DNA of 64,000 nucleotides from Pseudovibrio ascidiaceicola (GCF_900114245.1 NZ_FOSK01000016.1:1-64000), one strand, 5' to 3'. Numbered from the stretch's first letter, positions 53,532-63,234 are shown. Numbers and translations: made by a program. Notes: generated from the sequence alone by a model not told the origin.

Positions 53532-53999
53532 ATGTCTGATACAATCCAGCAGAATCTTGAAAAGCTTGGTGTCACATTGCCGGAAGCCGCTGCTCCTGCT
53601 GCCAATTATGTGCCTTTCGTAAAAATCGGAAACCAGCTTTTCATCTCCGGCCAGCTACCAATGCAAGATGGCAAAATCGCAAAAACCGGCAAGGTTGGCG
53701 CTGACCTGAGCATTGAAGATGGTGTGGAAGCAGCTCGTCTTTGCGCAATCAATCTGCTGGCACAGGCAAAAGCTGCCACTGGCGATCTGTCTAAAGTGGT
53801 GCGTCTTGTGAAAATTGTTGGCTTCGTCAATTCCAATGGTGACTTCGGCGACCAGCCAAAAGTTATCAACGGTGCATCAGACTTCATGGTTGCCGCCCTG
53901 GGTGATGCTGGCCGTCACGCACGCTCTGCCGTCAGCGCTGGAGCTCTGCCATTCAATGCAACTGTTGAGATCGAAGCAATTTTCGAAGTTGCCGACTAA
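53532..53999 (+). CDS. RidA/YjgF-family protein
   Basis: A 155-residue member of the RidA superfamily, which deaminates reactive enamine/imine intermediates. It has FVKIGNQLFISGQLPMQDGK, the hydrophobic core ARLCAINLLAQAKAATGDL and the C-terminal ARSAVSAGALPFNATVEIEA with the family Arg and Glu. Slightly longer than RidA proper, so it is probably in one of the other sub-families, and the archetypal deaminase activity is unproven. GGAGGGAAAACGA lies before the ATG. First gene of a run of four. Confidence 0.85.
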   Translation: MSDTIQQNLEKLGVTLPEAAAPAANYVPFVKIGNQLFISGQLPMQDGKIAKTGKVGADLSIEDGVEAARLCAINLLAQAKAATGDLSKVVRLVKIVGFVNSNGDFGDQPKVINGASDFMVAALGDAGRHARSAVSAGALPFNATVEIEAIFEVAD

Positions 54000-54057
54000 T
54001 TCTGCTCTGATCCTCAGAACATCTCCCATTTATTGAAGAAGCAAGTTCGAATAATCC

Positions 54058-54825
54058 ATGCAAGATCTCTCCTGGCTCACCGCCCGCCCGATCGCTCACC
54101 GTGGCTTCCATAACAAAGAAGCAGGCATTCTTGAAAACACCCCATCTGCGGTCAAAGCTGCTGTCGAAAACAACTTCGCCATTGAAGTCGACCTCCAGCA
54201 AACCAAAGACGGTCAGGTCATCGTATTCCACGATCCAAACCTTGAGCGCCTGACACACGGCGAAGGCAAAGTCATCGACTTCGACCTGGCTGACCTGCGC
54301 AACCTCTCCATGCGAGGCTCCACTGATCCAATGTGGACCCTGCAAGAGCTGCTCGATCTGGTCGACGGCAAGGTGCCGCTGGTTATTGAAATCAAAACCC
54401 TGAACCTCGCAGAAGGTCAGGATGAGTTCATTAAAACCATCGCCAACATCCTCAGTGATTATAAAGGTCCGGCAGCAATAAAATCCTTTGACCCGAAGAT
54501 GCTTCGGACCATGAAGGACGTCGCACCGCAAATCCCGCGCGGCTGCATCTCCATGACCACGCTGAGCGAGAACGATCACCTGCACCTGACAGAACACGAG
54601 ATCGAGAAAATCTCCTGGATGGTGCACATGGCAGGCACAGACCCGCACTTCGTCTCCTTCTTCGTAAAAGATCTGCCTGCAGATGGCCCAAGCTTCCTGC
54701 GTGAGTTCTATGGCCTGCCTGTCATGACATGGACCGTTAGAACCAAAGAAGATCGCCTTAATGCGGCCAAGCACGCTGACCAGATCGTCTTTGAAGGCTT
54801 CAATCCAGACGAAGATCCACTCTAG
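54058..54825 (+). CDS. Glycerophosphodiester phosphodiesterase
   Basis: A 255-residue TIM-barrel enzyme that hydrolyses glycerophosphodiesters to glycerol-3-phosphate and an alcohol. His14 and Arg15 in PIAHRGFHN, NTPSAVKAAVENN, the acidic IEVDLQQTKDG and HDPNLERLTHG carry the catalytic and Ca2+/Mg2+ ligands. No signal peptide, so it is cytosolic, like UgpQ. The next gene follows after 11 bases. Confidence 0.9.
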   Translation: MQDLSWLTARPIAHRGFHNKEAGILENTPSAVKAAVENNFAIEVDLQQTKDGQVIVFHDPNLERLTHGEGKVIDFDLADLRNLSMRGSTDPMWTLQELLDLVDGKVPLVIEIKTLNLAEGQDEFIKTIANILSDYKGPAAIKSFDPKMLRTMKDVAPQIPRGCISMTTLSENDHLHLTEHEIEKISWMVHMAGTDPHFVSFFVKDLPADGPSFLREFYGLPVMTWTVRTKEDRLNAAKHADQIVFEGFNPDEDPL

Positions 54826-54836
54826 GACCTATTGAT

Positions 54837-56099
54837 TTGCCAGTACCACCATCACCAATTCTGAAAGTCCTCTCATCACTCGATGAGATCCCCAGCACAG
54901 ACTGGGATGCACTGGCAAACCCCGGCACACCGCCGATCCTCTATGATCAGCAGGATTGGATCGATTCACCTGAAATGATCCAATCCACACCAAGCCTGAA
55001 AACTGAATCAACTTCTCAAGTTTCCGAATTTAACCCAATGCTTTCACACGCTTTTTTACAAGCGCTGGAAGAAAGCGGATGTGTAGGATGGGATGCAGGC
55101 TGGATCCCACAACACATTTGGTGGGAACAAGACGGCAAGCCCATCGCAGCGATCCCGACCTATGCCAAAAGCCACAGTCAGGGAGAGTACGTTTTCGACT
55201 ACGCATGGGCTGAAGCATTTCAACGTGCAGGCGGAAACTACTACCCCAAACTGCAATGTTCCATTCCGTTCACGCCTGTGCCGGGACGCCGCCTCTTAAT
55301 CTCACCAGAGGCCAACCGGTCAGAAACGATCAAGATCCTCACCACAGGCCTGAAAGAGCTGGCAACACGCATCGAAGGCTCATCAGCTCATCTCACCTTC
55401 CTCACTGAGCAGGAGTGGAAGGAACTGGGCGACGAAGGCTTCCTGTTACGCACAGACCAGCAGTTCCATTGGGAGAACAACGGCTACAGCGACTTCTCCG
55501 AGTTTCTGGAGGTCCTGTCCTCCCGCAAGCGCAAAAGCATCCGTAAGGAGCGTAAGACTGCGCTGGAGAACGATATCGAAGTCGAATGGATCACTGGCCC
55601 CGATTTACAGGAAAGCCACTGGGACGCGTTCTTTGAGTTTTACGTGGACACAGGCAATCGCAAATGGGGCTCGCCTTATCTCAACCGGGAGTTCTTCTCG
55701 CTCCTCAGCGAAAGACTGGCGGATCATACTTTGCTCATCATGGCAAAGCGCAATGGCCGCTATATTGCTGGCGCGCTCAACATGATCGGCGGCAACACCC
55801 TGTATGGTCGCAACTGGGGCTGCATAGAGAACCACCCCTGCCTGCATTTCGAGATTTGCTATTACCAAGCCATTGAGTTTGCCTTGTCGCGCGGCCTTCA
55901 ACGTGTTGAGGCAGGTGCCCAAGGAAGCCACAAGCTCGCACGTGGCTACATGCCCAACCTCACCTATTCCGCCCATTGGATTGCACACCCTTCGTTAAGG
56001 AATGCAGTCGCACACTATCTGGATCAGGAGCGCCAAGCCGTTCTGCATGAACAGAAAATCCTGTCGGAACACGGACCGTTTCGCCAGCAGGGCTCCTAG
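54837..56099 (+). CDS. FemAB-like/DUF482 GNAT-family protein
   Basis: A 420-residue protein of the COG3146/DUF482 type. Recognised parts are GCVGWDAGWIPQHIWWEQDG, ALEESG, EYVFDYAWAEAFQRAG, KRKSIRKERKTALENDIEVEW and the C-terminal HCIEN-like LYGRNWGCIENHPCLHFEICYYQ (given as separate blocks because of length). This group resembles FemAB transferases that add amino acids using aminoacyl-tRNA, but the alphaproteobacterial members are unstudied. The start is TTG at 54837, with GGACCTATTGAT before it. A perfect inverted repeat lies inside the first codons (54953-54986). Confidence 0.75.
   Translation: MPVPPSPILKVLSSLDEIPSTDWDALANPGTPPILYDQQDWIDSPEMIQSTPSLKTESTSQVSEFNPMLSHAFLQALEESGCVGWDAGWIPQHIWWEQDGKPIAAIPTYAKSHSQGEYVFDYAWAEAFQRAGGNYYPKLQCSIPFTPVPGRRLLISPEANRSETIKILTTGLKELATRIEGSSAHLTFLTEQEWKELGDEGFLLRTDQQFHWENNGYSDFSEFLEVLSSRKRKSIRKERKTALENDIEVEWITGPDLQESHWDAFFEFYVDTGNRKWGSPYLNREFFSLLSERLADHTLLIMAKRNGRYIAGALNMIGGNTLYGRNWGCIENHPCLHFEICYYQAIEFALSRGLQRVEAGAQGSHKLARGYMPNLTYSAHWIAHPSLRNAVAHYLDQERQAVLHEQKILSEHGPFRQQGS
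54953..54986. other. 10-bp perfect inverted repeat within a coding region
   Basis: GGATTGGATC and GATCCAATCC flank GATTCACCTGAAAT, with a 4-bp inner TTCA/TGAA pairing, inside the first 50 codons of the DUF482 gene. The inner part is one of three copies of a dispersed palindrome. Confidence 0.75.
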
Positions 56100-56290
56100 A
56101 ACCTACATTAAGACACCACCTCAAGACTCTGAAGAGACTCACAAATCCCACCAAACTTGAATCAGTTTCTTAAGTCCATTCAGGTTCTCAACACCTACCA
56201 GATCGCAACACATATTTCTTATTGGGAATTCCGCCGTGAATCGCGATATGTATGGGCTCAAACATTTTTGAGACCACTGAGGATCCTGTA

Positions 56291-56728
56291 ATGACCAGCT
56301 CCGCATATGATGAACACAACATCTTCGCCAAAATTTTACGCGGCGAACTGCCTTCCGAGAAGGTCTTTGAGGACGAAAATACGATTGTAATCATGGACAT
56401 CATGCCACGCGCTGATGGCCATGTGCTGGTTCTGCCGAAAAACGGCTCCCGCAACATCCTTGACATTGAAGAAGCAGACCTTGCCGCCGTCGCAAAGACG
56501 GCCCAGAAGATGGCCCGCATCCTCAAGCAAGCCTTTGCTGCGGACGGCATCACCATCCACCAGTTCAACGAAGGCGCTGGCGGACAAATGGTGTTTCATA
56601 CCCACTTCCACGTCATCCCACGCACCGAGGGCATCTCTCTACGCCCACACACTGGCGAGATGGAAGACGGTGAAAAGCTCAAAGCAAACGCAGAGAAAAT
56701 TCGCGCGGCTGTTGCGGCTCACTCCTGA
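56291..56728 (+). CDS. HIT-family nucleotide-binding protein
   Basis: A 145-residue histidine-triad protein (HINT-like) that hydrolyses nucleoside phosphoramidates. It has FAKILRGELPSEKVFEDENT and the triad HTHFHVIPR, and an IHQFNEGAGGQMVFHTHF segment. The ATG at 56291 is chosen because GAGGATCCTGTA precedes it; a longer frame begins 39 bases upstream. It is followed by a bidirectional hairpin. Confidence 0.92.
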   Translation: MTSSAYDEHNIFAKILRGELPSEKVFEDENTIVIMDIMPRADGHVLVLPKNGSRNILDIEEADLAAVAKTAQKMARILKQAFAADGITIHQFNEGAGGQMVFHTHFHVIPRTEGISLRPHTGEMEDGEKLKANAEKIRAAVAAHS

Positions 56729-56746
56729 TCATTTCAGACGAAACAA

Positions 56747-56775
56747 CCTCGCGCACTCCACCAGACTGCGCGAGG
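56747..56775. terminator. Hairpin between HIT and GNAT-YoaP genes
   Basis: CCTCGCGCA and TGCGCGAGG form a 9-bp perfect stem with an 11-base loop between convergent genes. It is followed by AAAAG on the plus strand and on the minus strand by TTGTTTC. Confidence 0.7.
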
Positions 56776-56780
56776 AAAAG

Positions 56781-56903
56781 TCGATTCACCTGAAACGACC
56801 GACCTTCCTGACCTGCAATTTTGAATCTAATTACAACGCACTAGCCTGCACGCTTGAATCAGATTTTCAAGGCATCCAGAATTTCGATTCATCTGAAATG
56901 ATC
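56781..56903. repeat. Cluster of GATTCA-NN-TGAA palindromes and GANTC sites
   Basis: Two near-identical 20-base elements, 56781-56800 and 56884-56903, both read TCGATTCA(C/T)CTGAAA(C/T)GA(C/T)C; a third copy is at 54961-54980 in the neighbouring gene. GANTC, the CcrM methylation site, occurs at 56783, 56823, 56856 and 56886. Confidence 0.7.
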
Positions 56904-57696
56904 AGACAGCTTCGATAGACACTTTCTCATTCAGTGCTTTTTGCATGATCTTATCGAAGCGGGAATCCATGCAAACGCTCACGTCCGTCGTCACAAACTT
57001 CCCGCTCCAATACAGCGAGAAAATCGTGGCAGGTGTCGGCGCCCTCTGCGCTTTTTCCAGTGTATCCAGATGAACGATCTTGAGCGGCAACCCACGCTTC
57101 TGCGCAGTCTCTTTCAGGTTCTGCATCACATGATGATCCGTGAACGGACAGCGATTGGAGTAGTAAGCAACCAGCCCCTCCTCTTTAGGTCCAGCACCTT
57201 TTTGAGCAGCTTCAGAAAACGATGCAGAACCAGTCTGTCCGTCAACACCAAACCGCAACAGCTCAATACCATCCGGCGAGGTATCGCAGACCTCAAAGCC
57301 TTGCCGCTTGAACCATTTACCATCTGAGAGGAAGGGCATCTTCTTAGCGCCAGCAATCGTAACCAGACCCGTTGCGCCAGCCTCACGCGCAGCCTCTATG
57401 GCCTTGGCCAGCAACGCCTTGCCATGACCCTGCCCTTTGTATTTGCCGGAAACCCAGAAACAGTTCACCAGCAGGTGTTCAGGCGCAACCACAGGCGCCC
57501 AGCCAGCTTCCGCCGGACCAAATTCAATGAACACCTTTGCGCGCTCATCCAACCGAATAAATTGATAGCCTGAAGAGAATTGCTGGCTCAGCCAGTCCTT
57601 CTTCAACTGGTAGCCCTGCGCACATTTCTTGTCCGAGATTGCACAGCAGATATGCTCGTCACAAATCGTCTGCTCATTCAATGCAATATAAGTCAT
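56902..57696 (-). CDS. GNAT acetyltransferase with YoaP-type C-terminal domain
   Basis: A 264-residue two-domain protein. Residues about 1-150 are GNAT-like, with the acetyl-CoA loop WVSGKYKGQGHGKALLAKA; residues about 175-260 form the YoaP C-terminal domain, beginning LVAYYSNRCPFTDHHVMQNL. The C-terminal half looks like a thioredoxin-fold variant. The substrate is unknown. Downstream on the minus strand of azlC-azlD, but separated by 81 bases with no terminator seen. The stop codon lies inside one copy of the GATTCA palindrome. Confidence 0.75.
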   Translation of the reverse strand: MTYIALNEQTICDEHICCAISDKKCAQGYQLKKDWLSQQFSSGYQFIRLDERAKVFIEFGPAEAGWAPVVAPEHLLVNCFWVSGKYKGQGHGKALLAKAIEAAREAGATGLVTIAGAKKMPFLSDGKWFKRQGFEVCDTSPDGIELLRFGVDGQTGSASFSEAAQKGAGPKEEGLVAYYSNRCPFTDHHVMQNLKETAQKRGLPLKIVHLDTLEKAQRAPTPATIFSLYWSGKFVTTDVSVCMDSRFDKIMQKALNEKVSIEAV

Positions 57697-57777
57697 CGTC
57701 AGCTCCCCAGTCGCTAACTTACGTTAGAGCGAGAAACAATGATCAGCAATGCGTGCGATCAAGCTTAGCAAGATCCG

Positions 57778-58125
57778 TTAAATCAAAAAGGCCCAGCCAC
57801 CAATCAGCACAAACTCAGCTGAGATAATCCCGGCCATCAGCCGGTCGTTAAGAAGCTTGTATCCAACAACGCCACTAGCCACCGCAGCAAGACGCAACCA
57901 TACAGGTACGTCGCCCAGCACGCCTTCGGGAAACAAAACCAATCGCGCGATGATGCCAGCAATCAACGCCGTCGCAACAGCCCGCACCCATGCGAACAAA
58001 AGACTGTCCTCGCGCAGCTTGCCGGAGGCAAACACACCAATCCAGCGCCAGCACTCTGTCGCCAGAAAGCCAGCAACAAGGATCATCACATAAGGCCACC
58101 ACCAGCTGCCATAAACCTCACTCAC
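57778..58125 (-). CDS. azlD: AzlD-family small subunit of branched-chain amino acid exporter
   Basis: A 115-residue protein with four membrane segments (PYVMILVAGFLATECWRWIG, FAWVRAVATALIAGIIARLV and two more), typical of AzlD. The pair exports branched-chain amino acids or analogues in other bacteria. It overlaps azlC by four bases (ATGA). Confidence 0.8.
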   Translation of the reverse strand: MSEVYGSWWWPYVMILVAGFLATECWRWIGVFASGKLREDSLLFAWVRAVATALIAGIIARLVLFPEGVLGDVPVWLRLAAVASGVVGYKLLNDRLMAGIISAEFVLIGGWAFLI

Positions 58126-58886
58126 AGCTCGGCCCTCCGTGTTGCAAACAACCAGCCCACAAAGGCAACTGTGCCACCCACAAATCCGGTCAGCAGCAAA
58201 TCAGCACCCGGAAAGAAGTGATAGAAGACAGGCCCGAGAATGAGACCCAAAATGAGCGCGGCCTTATCACCACTCGTACGAGAAGCCTGATACATGGAAA
58301 ACATGAAGTAGATCGGAGTCAGCAAAACCAGACCAGCCGCAATCGGACCTTCTACCGCTGGAAGCACCATGTAAGACAACGCGGTCGAACACAGCACCAC
58401 AAAGTGCACTGTGGACCCAAACCCGGCAAAGAAGGGCAAACGCGCCGCCCTTGGCATGCTTGGCAGGTTGCGCATGGCAAACACCCACGCCGTCACAGCC
58501 ACAAAGTGGGACACAATCAGCATGTGCCACGTCTTAGTTCGCTTCCCATCGCGCAGAACAGGCATCAACGCCACGGTCATTGGCATCAAGCGCACAGCGG
58601 AAAGAGCAACCGCAATCGCAGCGGAGATCAATCCAGCCCCGGCACTCATAGCACCCGTCAAAACAACAATGCTTGGCAACGCCCACATAAACAGGCTCAT
58701 CAAGAGCACTTCAGTGAGCGTGAGCCCAACTTCGCGGGCTAGCGAAGTAAACCCCACAAAAGCCATCATCAAAATAAGTGTCGGGAGGCAAAACGCGCCC
58801 TTAGCTCCTTGGCGGAACCAATAGGCACCTCCCTCAAATTCCGAAGGATCCTCTCCTTCGTCAATATCCATGTCTGAACTGGTCAT
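58122..58886 (-). CDS. azlC: AzlC-family large subunit of branched-chain amino acid exporter
   Basis: A 254-residue membrane protein with about seven segments; family features are FWFRQGAKGAF-like start (WFRQGAKGAFCLPTLILMM) and SAVRLMPMTVALMPVLRDGK. The N-terminal 20 residues are acidic. Translationally coupled to azlD by a 4-base overlap, so the two form one permease. The exact exported substrate is unproven here. Confidence 0.85.
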   Translation of the reverse strand: MTSSDMDIDEGEDPSEFEGGAYWFRQGAKGAFCLPTLILMMAFVGFTSLAREVGLTLTEVLLMSLFMWALPSIVVLTGAMSAGAGLISAAIAVALSAVRLMPMTVALMPVLRDGKRTKTWHMLIVSHFVAVTAWVFAMRNLPSMPRAARLPFFAGFGSTVHFVVLCSTALSYMVLPAVEGPIAAGLVLLTPIYFMFSMYQASRTSGDKAALILGLILGPVFYHFFPGADLLLTGFVGGTVAFVGWLFATRRAEL

Positions 58887-58994
58887 TTAAGAACTCGGAG
58901 GCTCACGAGAAAGAAGAGCCTTTGGGGAAGAAGAAACGCAATCTATTGAAGCTGCATAAACAAACCTACACAAGACTACGTAGCTCCACCATAC

Positions 58995-59025
58995 AAAAAA
59001 GCCGGAGCAGATGCTCCGGCTTTTT
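58995..59025 (-). terminator. Terminator of clpS-clpA
   Basis: GCCGGAGC and GCTCCGGC around AGAT, flanked by six A and five T. It lies 17 bases past the clpA stop on the minus strand and reads well in both directions. Confidence 0.95.
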
Positions 59026-59041
59026 CTCAACTATCAGTGCT

Positions 59042-61492
59042 TTAATCCGCAATCGGAATACCTGGAACATCACCACGCTTGGTGGCATCAGCACCCCGGC
59101 CCGTTTTTGGAACAACGGACTTACCCTTGCCTTTGGCAACCGGCTTTTTCTTGGCAGCCTTCGCCTTAGGTGTCGGACGATCCTCAACGCTTTCAAGAAG
59201 CAGACCTTCAAGGTCCTCAGAAACGGAGACCTTAACAGTCCCGCCCTTCTGAAGTTTGCCAAACAGAACCTCATCAGCCAGCGGCTTTTTGATGTGCTCC
59301 TGAATGACGCGGCCCAGCGGTCGGGCTCCCATCAATCGGTCGTAGCCTTTCTCAGATAGCCAGGCCACAGCTTCAGGTGTCAGTTCAAAGGTCACGTTAC
59401 GCTCTGCAAGCTGAGCTTCCAGCTGCATAACGAACTTCTCAACCACACGATGAATAACGTCACTATCCAGATTTGCGAACGGAATGATCGCATCAAGACG
59501 GTTCCGGAACTCCGGAGTGAACATCTTGTTGATCGCATCCATATCATCGCCATCACGGTCAATGCGATTGAAGCCCATAGGAGCTTTCGCCAGATCAGCC
59601 GCACCAGCGTTGGTGGTCATGATCAGTATCACATTGCGGAAATCGACAGACTTACCATTGTGGTCCGTCAGCTTACCATGATCCATAACCTGCAACAGAA
59701 TGTTGAACAGATCAGGATGAGCCTTCTCGATTTCATCCAGAAGCAACACACAGTGCGGATGCTGATCAACAGCGTCCGTCAGCAAGCCACCCTGATCAAA
59801 GCCTACGTAACCTGGAGGGGCACCAATCAGGCGAGAAACCGTATGGCGTTCCATGTACTCAGACATATCAAATCGGGTCAGCTCAACACCCAGCGTCGAT
59901 GCCAGCTGGCGCGCAACTTCCGTTTTACCAACACCGGTTGGACCGGAGAACAGATAAGAACCAATTGGCTTATCCGGTTCACGCAGGCCTGCACGGGCCA
60001 GTTTGATGGACGCAGACAACGCTTCAATCGCCGGGTCCTGACCATAAACAACGCGCTTCAGACTATCCTTAAGGTTGGACAGAACTGCTGCATCATCTTT
60101 GGAAACAGACTTCGGCGGAATCCGCGCCATGGTCGCAATCGTTGCTTCAATTTCCTTCAGGCCGATTGTCTTGCGACGTTTACCCTCAGGCAGCAACATT
60201 TGCGAAGCACCAGACTCATCAATCACATCAATCGCTTTATCCGGAAGCTTCCGGTCAGCAAGGTAGCGAGAGGACAACTCAACAGCCGCCTTGATCGCAT
60301 CATTGGTGTATTTGATGTTATGGAAGTCCTCAAAGTAAGGCTTCAGCCCTTTCAGGATTTCAATTGCATCTGGAATGGTTGGCTCGTTCACATCCACTTT
60401 CTGGAAGCGACGCACCAGTGCGCGGTCTTTTTCAAAGAACTGGCGATACTCTTTATATGTGGTGGAACCGATACAACGGATCGTACCGGATGCCAGCGCA
60501 GGCTTCAGCAGATTAGATGCATCCATCGCACCGCCTGACGTCGCACCCGCACCAATCACGGTGTGGATCTCGTCAATAAACATGATCGCGCCCGGATAAT
60601 CTTCGATTTCCTTGACGACCTGCTTCAGACGTTCCTCAAAATCACCGCGATAACGAGTACCTGCAAGCAGAGATCCCATATCCAGCGCAAAAATCGTCGC
60701 GTTTTTCAGCACCTCAGGCACATCACCAACAACGATACGGCGCGCAAGCCCTTCAGCGATCGCTGTTTTACCAACACCCGGATCACCCACATAAAGCGGA
60801 TTGTTCTTGGCACGGCGACACAGGATCTGAATGGTGCGCGAAATTTCTTTCTCACGCCCGATTAGCGGATCAATTTTACCGGAAAACGCTTTGTCATTGA
60901 GATTCTGACAATAAGCCTCAAGAGCTTCTGTTTTCCGCTTTGTTTGGTCAGAAGAACCACCAGATGGAGGTTGCGGCATGCTCACATTAGGGTCAGCGCC
61001 ACTATCGGATTCTTCTTCAGCACCACGTACCCGACGTGGTTCAGACAAGCCAGCCCGTTTTGCAATACCATGGGAGATATAATTGACAGCGTCGTACCGT
61101 GTCATTTCCTGCTCTTGCAGGAAGTAAGCAGCATGGCTTTCACGCTCAGCAAAAATGGCGACAAGAACGTTGGCACCAGTCACTTCTTCACGCCCGGATG
61201 ATTGAACATGAATGACAGCGCGTTGAATGACACGCTGGAAACCGGCGGTTGGTTTTGAATCATCATCCCCGTCAACGACGAGGTTCTCTAGTTCAGTATC
61301 AATATATTCGACAATGCTTTTTCGCAGTTGATCGAGGTCCACATTGCATGCACGCATCACCGCAGCAGCATCCTGATCATCAATCAATGAAAGCAGCAGA
61401 TGCTCCAGGGTCGCATATTCCTGATGGCGCTCATTAGCAAACGCCAAAGCTTGATGGAGAGCTTTCTCCAGACTGCGAGAAAATGACGGCAC
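59042..61492 (-). CDS. clpA: ATP-dependent Clp protease ATP-binding subunit ClpA
   Basis: An 816-residue AAA+ unfoldase that feeds substrates to ClpP. The N-domain (about 1-150) has the ClpS-binding repeats [19 protein letters not shown]; the D1 domain has Walker [18 protein letters not shown] and D2 has [16 protein letters not shown]. The C-terminal tail (about 770-816) is lysine-rich and acid-poor ([16 protein letters not shown]), a species-specific extension. It follows clpS on the same strand with 12 bases between. Confidence 0.97.
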   Translation of the reverse strand: MPSFSRSLEKALHQALAFANERHQEYATLEHLLLSLIDDQDAAAVMRACNVDLDQLRKSIVEYIDTELENLVVDGDDDSKPTAGFQRVIQRAVIHVQSSGREEVTGANVLVAIFAERESHAAYFLQEQEMTRYDAVNYISHGIAKRAGLSEPRRVRGAEEESDSGADPNVSMPQPPSGGSSDQTKRKTEALEAYCQNLNDKAFSGKIDPLIGREKEISRTIQILCRRAKNNPLYVGDPGVGKTAIAEGLARRIVVGDVPEVLKNATIFALDMGSLLAGTRYRGDFEERLKQVVKEIEDYPGAIMFIDEIHTVIGAGATSGGAMDASNLLKPALASGTIRCIGSTTYKEYRQFFEKDRALVRRFQKVDVNEPTIPDAIEILKGLKPYFEDFHNIKYTNDAIKAAVELSSRYLADRKLPDKAIDVIDESGASQMLLPEGKRRKTIGLKEIEATIATMARIPPKSVSKDDAAVLSNLKDSLKRVVYGQDPAIEALSASIKLARAGLREPDKPIGSYLFSGPTGVGKTEVARQLASTLGVELTRFDMSEYMERHTVSRLIGAPPGYVGFDQGGLLTDAVDQHPHCVLLLDEIEKAHPDLFNILLQVMDHGKLTDHNGKSVDFRNVILIMTTNAGAADLAKAPMGFNRIDRDGDDMDAINKMFTPEFRNRLDAIIPFANLDSDVIHRVVEKFVMQLEAQLAERNVTFELTPEAVAWLSEKGYDRLMGARPLGRVIQEHIKKPLADEVLFGKLQKGGTVKVSVSEDLEGLLLESVEDRPTPKAKAAKKKPVAKGKGKSVVPKTGRGADATKRGDVPGIPIAD

Positions 61493-61504
61493 AGGCGCCC
61501 CCTA

Positions 61505-61834
61505 TTACTTTTTCTCCATTACACATTGCAATGGATGTTGGTGTTTTCGGGCGAAATCCATAACTTGTGTGACCTTTGTCTCGGCCACTTCATAGGTGAA
61601 GACTCCACACTCCCCTACGCCATGATGATGGACATGGAGCATAATCTGCGTCGCATCTTCACGATCCTTATGAAAGAACCGCTCCACAACGTGGATCACG
61701 AACTCCATCGGCGTAAAATCATCATTGAGCAACAACACGCGATACAAACTGGGCCTTTTTGTTTTTGGCTTAGGTTTGGTAACGGTTATCGTCCCGCCAT
61801 CATCGTCATTATCCAGGTCGAAATCGCTGCTCAT
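61505..61834 (-). CDS. clpS: ClpS adaptor protein
   Basis: A 109-residue adaptor that delivers N-degron proteins to ClpAP. The acidic N-terminus ([11 protein letters not shown]) is flexible; the core has [19 protein letters not shown] and [20 protein letters not shown]. The frame is open up to 62041, but the family is about 100-115 residues and AAAGAGAACAA with GGAGGG upstream lies before the ATG at 61834, so this start is preferred. Confidence 0.92.
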   Translation of the reverse strand: MSSDFDLDNDDDGGTITVTKPKPKTKRPSLYRVLLLNDDFTPMEFVIHVVERFFHKDREDATQIMLHVHHHGVGECGVFTYEVAETKVTQVMDFARKHQHPLQCVMEKK

Positions 61835-62508
61835 TTGTTCTCTTTGTCCCTCCATGTATAACGCAGAGGACTTTATAGTATTTAAACGTACCCCCTGCGA
61901 ATTCAAGGGATATGCATTTTCATAGGGCACACCAACAACTCCAGAAAAATCAAACAGCGTTTCATTTTCTGTTTCATTATACACCGTAAGCATAAGATTA
62001 TCTCCCCTGAGAACACTCATTGCCTGTCGCTGGTCTCTCATTCACACTCTCGCTACAGCATCTGCGCTGTCTTTTCACTCTGGTTTACAGACTTGCCGGC
62101 GCCAACACCCCGCATCCGGTGGCATCAGCGGCCTCCTAAATGTACCTGCCAGATCAACCAATTGCAGACATTCAGGACACGCCAAGCCTTCTCATTCATT
62201 GTTAGTACTGATTATTCTCCGAGCAAACTGGAAAATGCAAACCAATAAGAAGAGAAAACGCACAGACTATCCGAAGGGTTAAACCGTGCTCCCAACGTAA
62301 GATGAGTAGATCCGGGTCATTCTGCGAGCCCAAACACGCTCGTCAGAATTCAGGATACTGAATCACAATGTTTTGAGAGGGCCTTGAAGAAGAGAGATAG
62401 GTTGTCTGAAAATGGAAACAACCAGGGCAATCTATTTAAAACATGCAAAACCAAAAAGCCCGAAGCGCTGACGCACCTCGGGCTTTCAAACTCAATTATG
62501 CCAGTAAA
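61835..62508. other. Intergenic region upstream of clpS
   Basis: The promoter and leader of clpS and the 3' side of the phasin gene. No additional gene is supported. A CCGCATCCGGTGGCATCAGCGG stretch has 4-bp ends that could pair, nothing stronger. Confidence 0.4.
62453..62486 (-). terminator. Terminator of the phasin gene
   Basis: On the minus strand GAAAGCCCGAGGTGCG and CGCTTCGGGCTTTTT form a stem with minor mismatches, ending in five T. Confidence 0.85.
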
Positions 62509-62841
62509 TTACTTGGCAGCTTTAGACAGCATGCTCTCATAGGGCTTATAGGCGTCCTTAGCGATTTCAGCATACATCTCGCCGATTTTAGTTGCCTGAC
62601 CGACCATGCTTTCATAGCTCACCTTGGCAAAATCTGCCTGAGCTTCCATAGCCTTATCAAGAGACTTGGCGCCAACAACTTTCTCCATTGCTGCGCTGCT
62701 CTCTTCCATAGACTTCTTAGAGTAGTCCGCAACCTCAGCAGAGATCGCCTGCATTCCCTTGGAAAAAGCGCCGAAGCTTTGCATAGCTACGTCCATGTTA
62801 TCTTTTCCAAGCTTCTGAATATTCTCAAATCCTGTGACCAT
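62509..62841 (-). CDS. Phasin-family protein
   Basis: A 110-residue amphipathic helical protein with the phasin features FENIQKLGKDNMDVAMQSFG, ISAEVADYSKKSMEES and KAMEAQADFAKVSYESMVGQ. Phasins coat polyhydroxyalkanoate granules. No phaC or phaR gene is in this window. Two direct TGCGCTGCA elements lie about 100 bases upstream, suggesting PhaR control. It ends in a clear terminator. Confidence 0.9.
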   Translation of the reverse strand: MVTGFENIQKLGKDNMDVAMQSFGAFSKGMQAISAEVADYSKKSMEESSAAMEKVVGAKSLDKAMEAQADFAKVSYESMVGQATKIGEMYAEIAKDAYKPYESMLSKAAK

Positions 62842-63234
62842 GAAAATTACCTCATCAATTGGGCGGCGCCGGTATTTCGATGATTAGGTTTTTGTCTCTT
62901 GGGGAGCAAACGCCACATTTCTAAACTTACGCAACGATATTATGCGCTGCACAAATTTTGTCAACTTTTATTTTGCGCTGCAATATCATGAAAAGACAGG
63001 GGCGTAGCCACAAACAAAAAACGGATAAAAACAATATTTTTGCAATCTGCCTTATCGCATTTACAGAATTGTAACCGTAATCGCATCATTCTGGGTATGA
63101 CGCGAACGGGGGGAGTCACCTGCGCCGCATTTTTTGCGGTTGAGGCTTTCTGAACACACCTCCGCTAGCAATGAGAGAATTTATTTAGTACAGAGCGCGT
63201 AAACCGCCATTATTGCTCACGGGGCGAAAAGAAC
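62842..63234. promoter_or_regulatory. Phasin promoter region with two TGCGCTGCA repeats
   Basis: Exact direct copies of TGCGCTGCA start at 62943 and 62974, 31 bases apart, i.e. about three helical turns. The sequence resembles PhaR-type TGC-rich operators. The right part of the region includes the leader of the carboxypeptidase gene with CCGCA-TTTTT-TGCGG at 63125-63139. Confidence 0.55.

Noticed and set aside
61835-62041. N-terminal extension of ClpS
   Set aside because: The extension is absent from the family and a good start with a ribosome site exists at 61834.
59081-62129. GGTGGCATCAGC occurs at 59081-59092 and 62118-62129
   Set aside because: The first copy is inside clpA coding sequence; a 12-base match over 3 kb can be chance, and nothing else links them.
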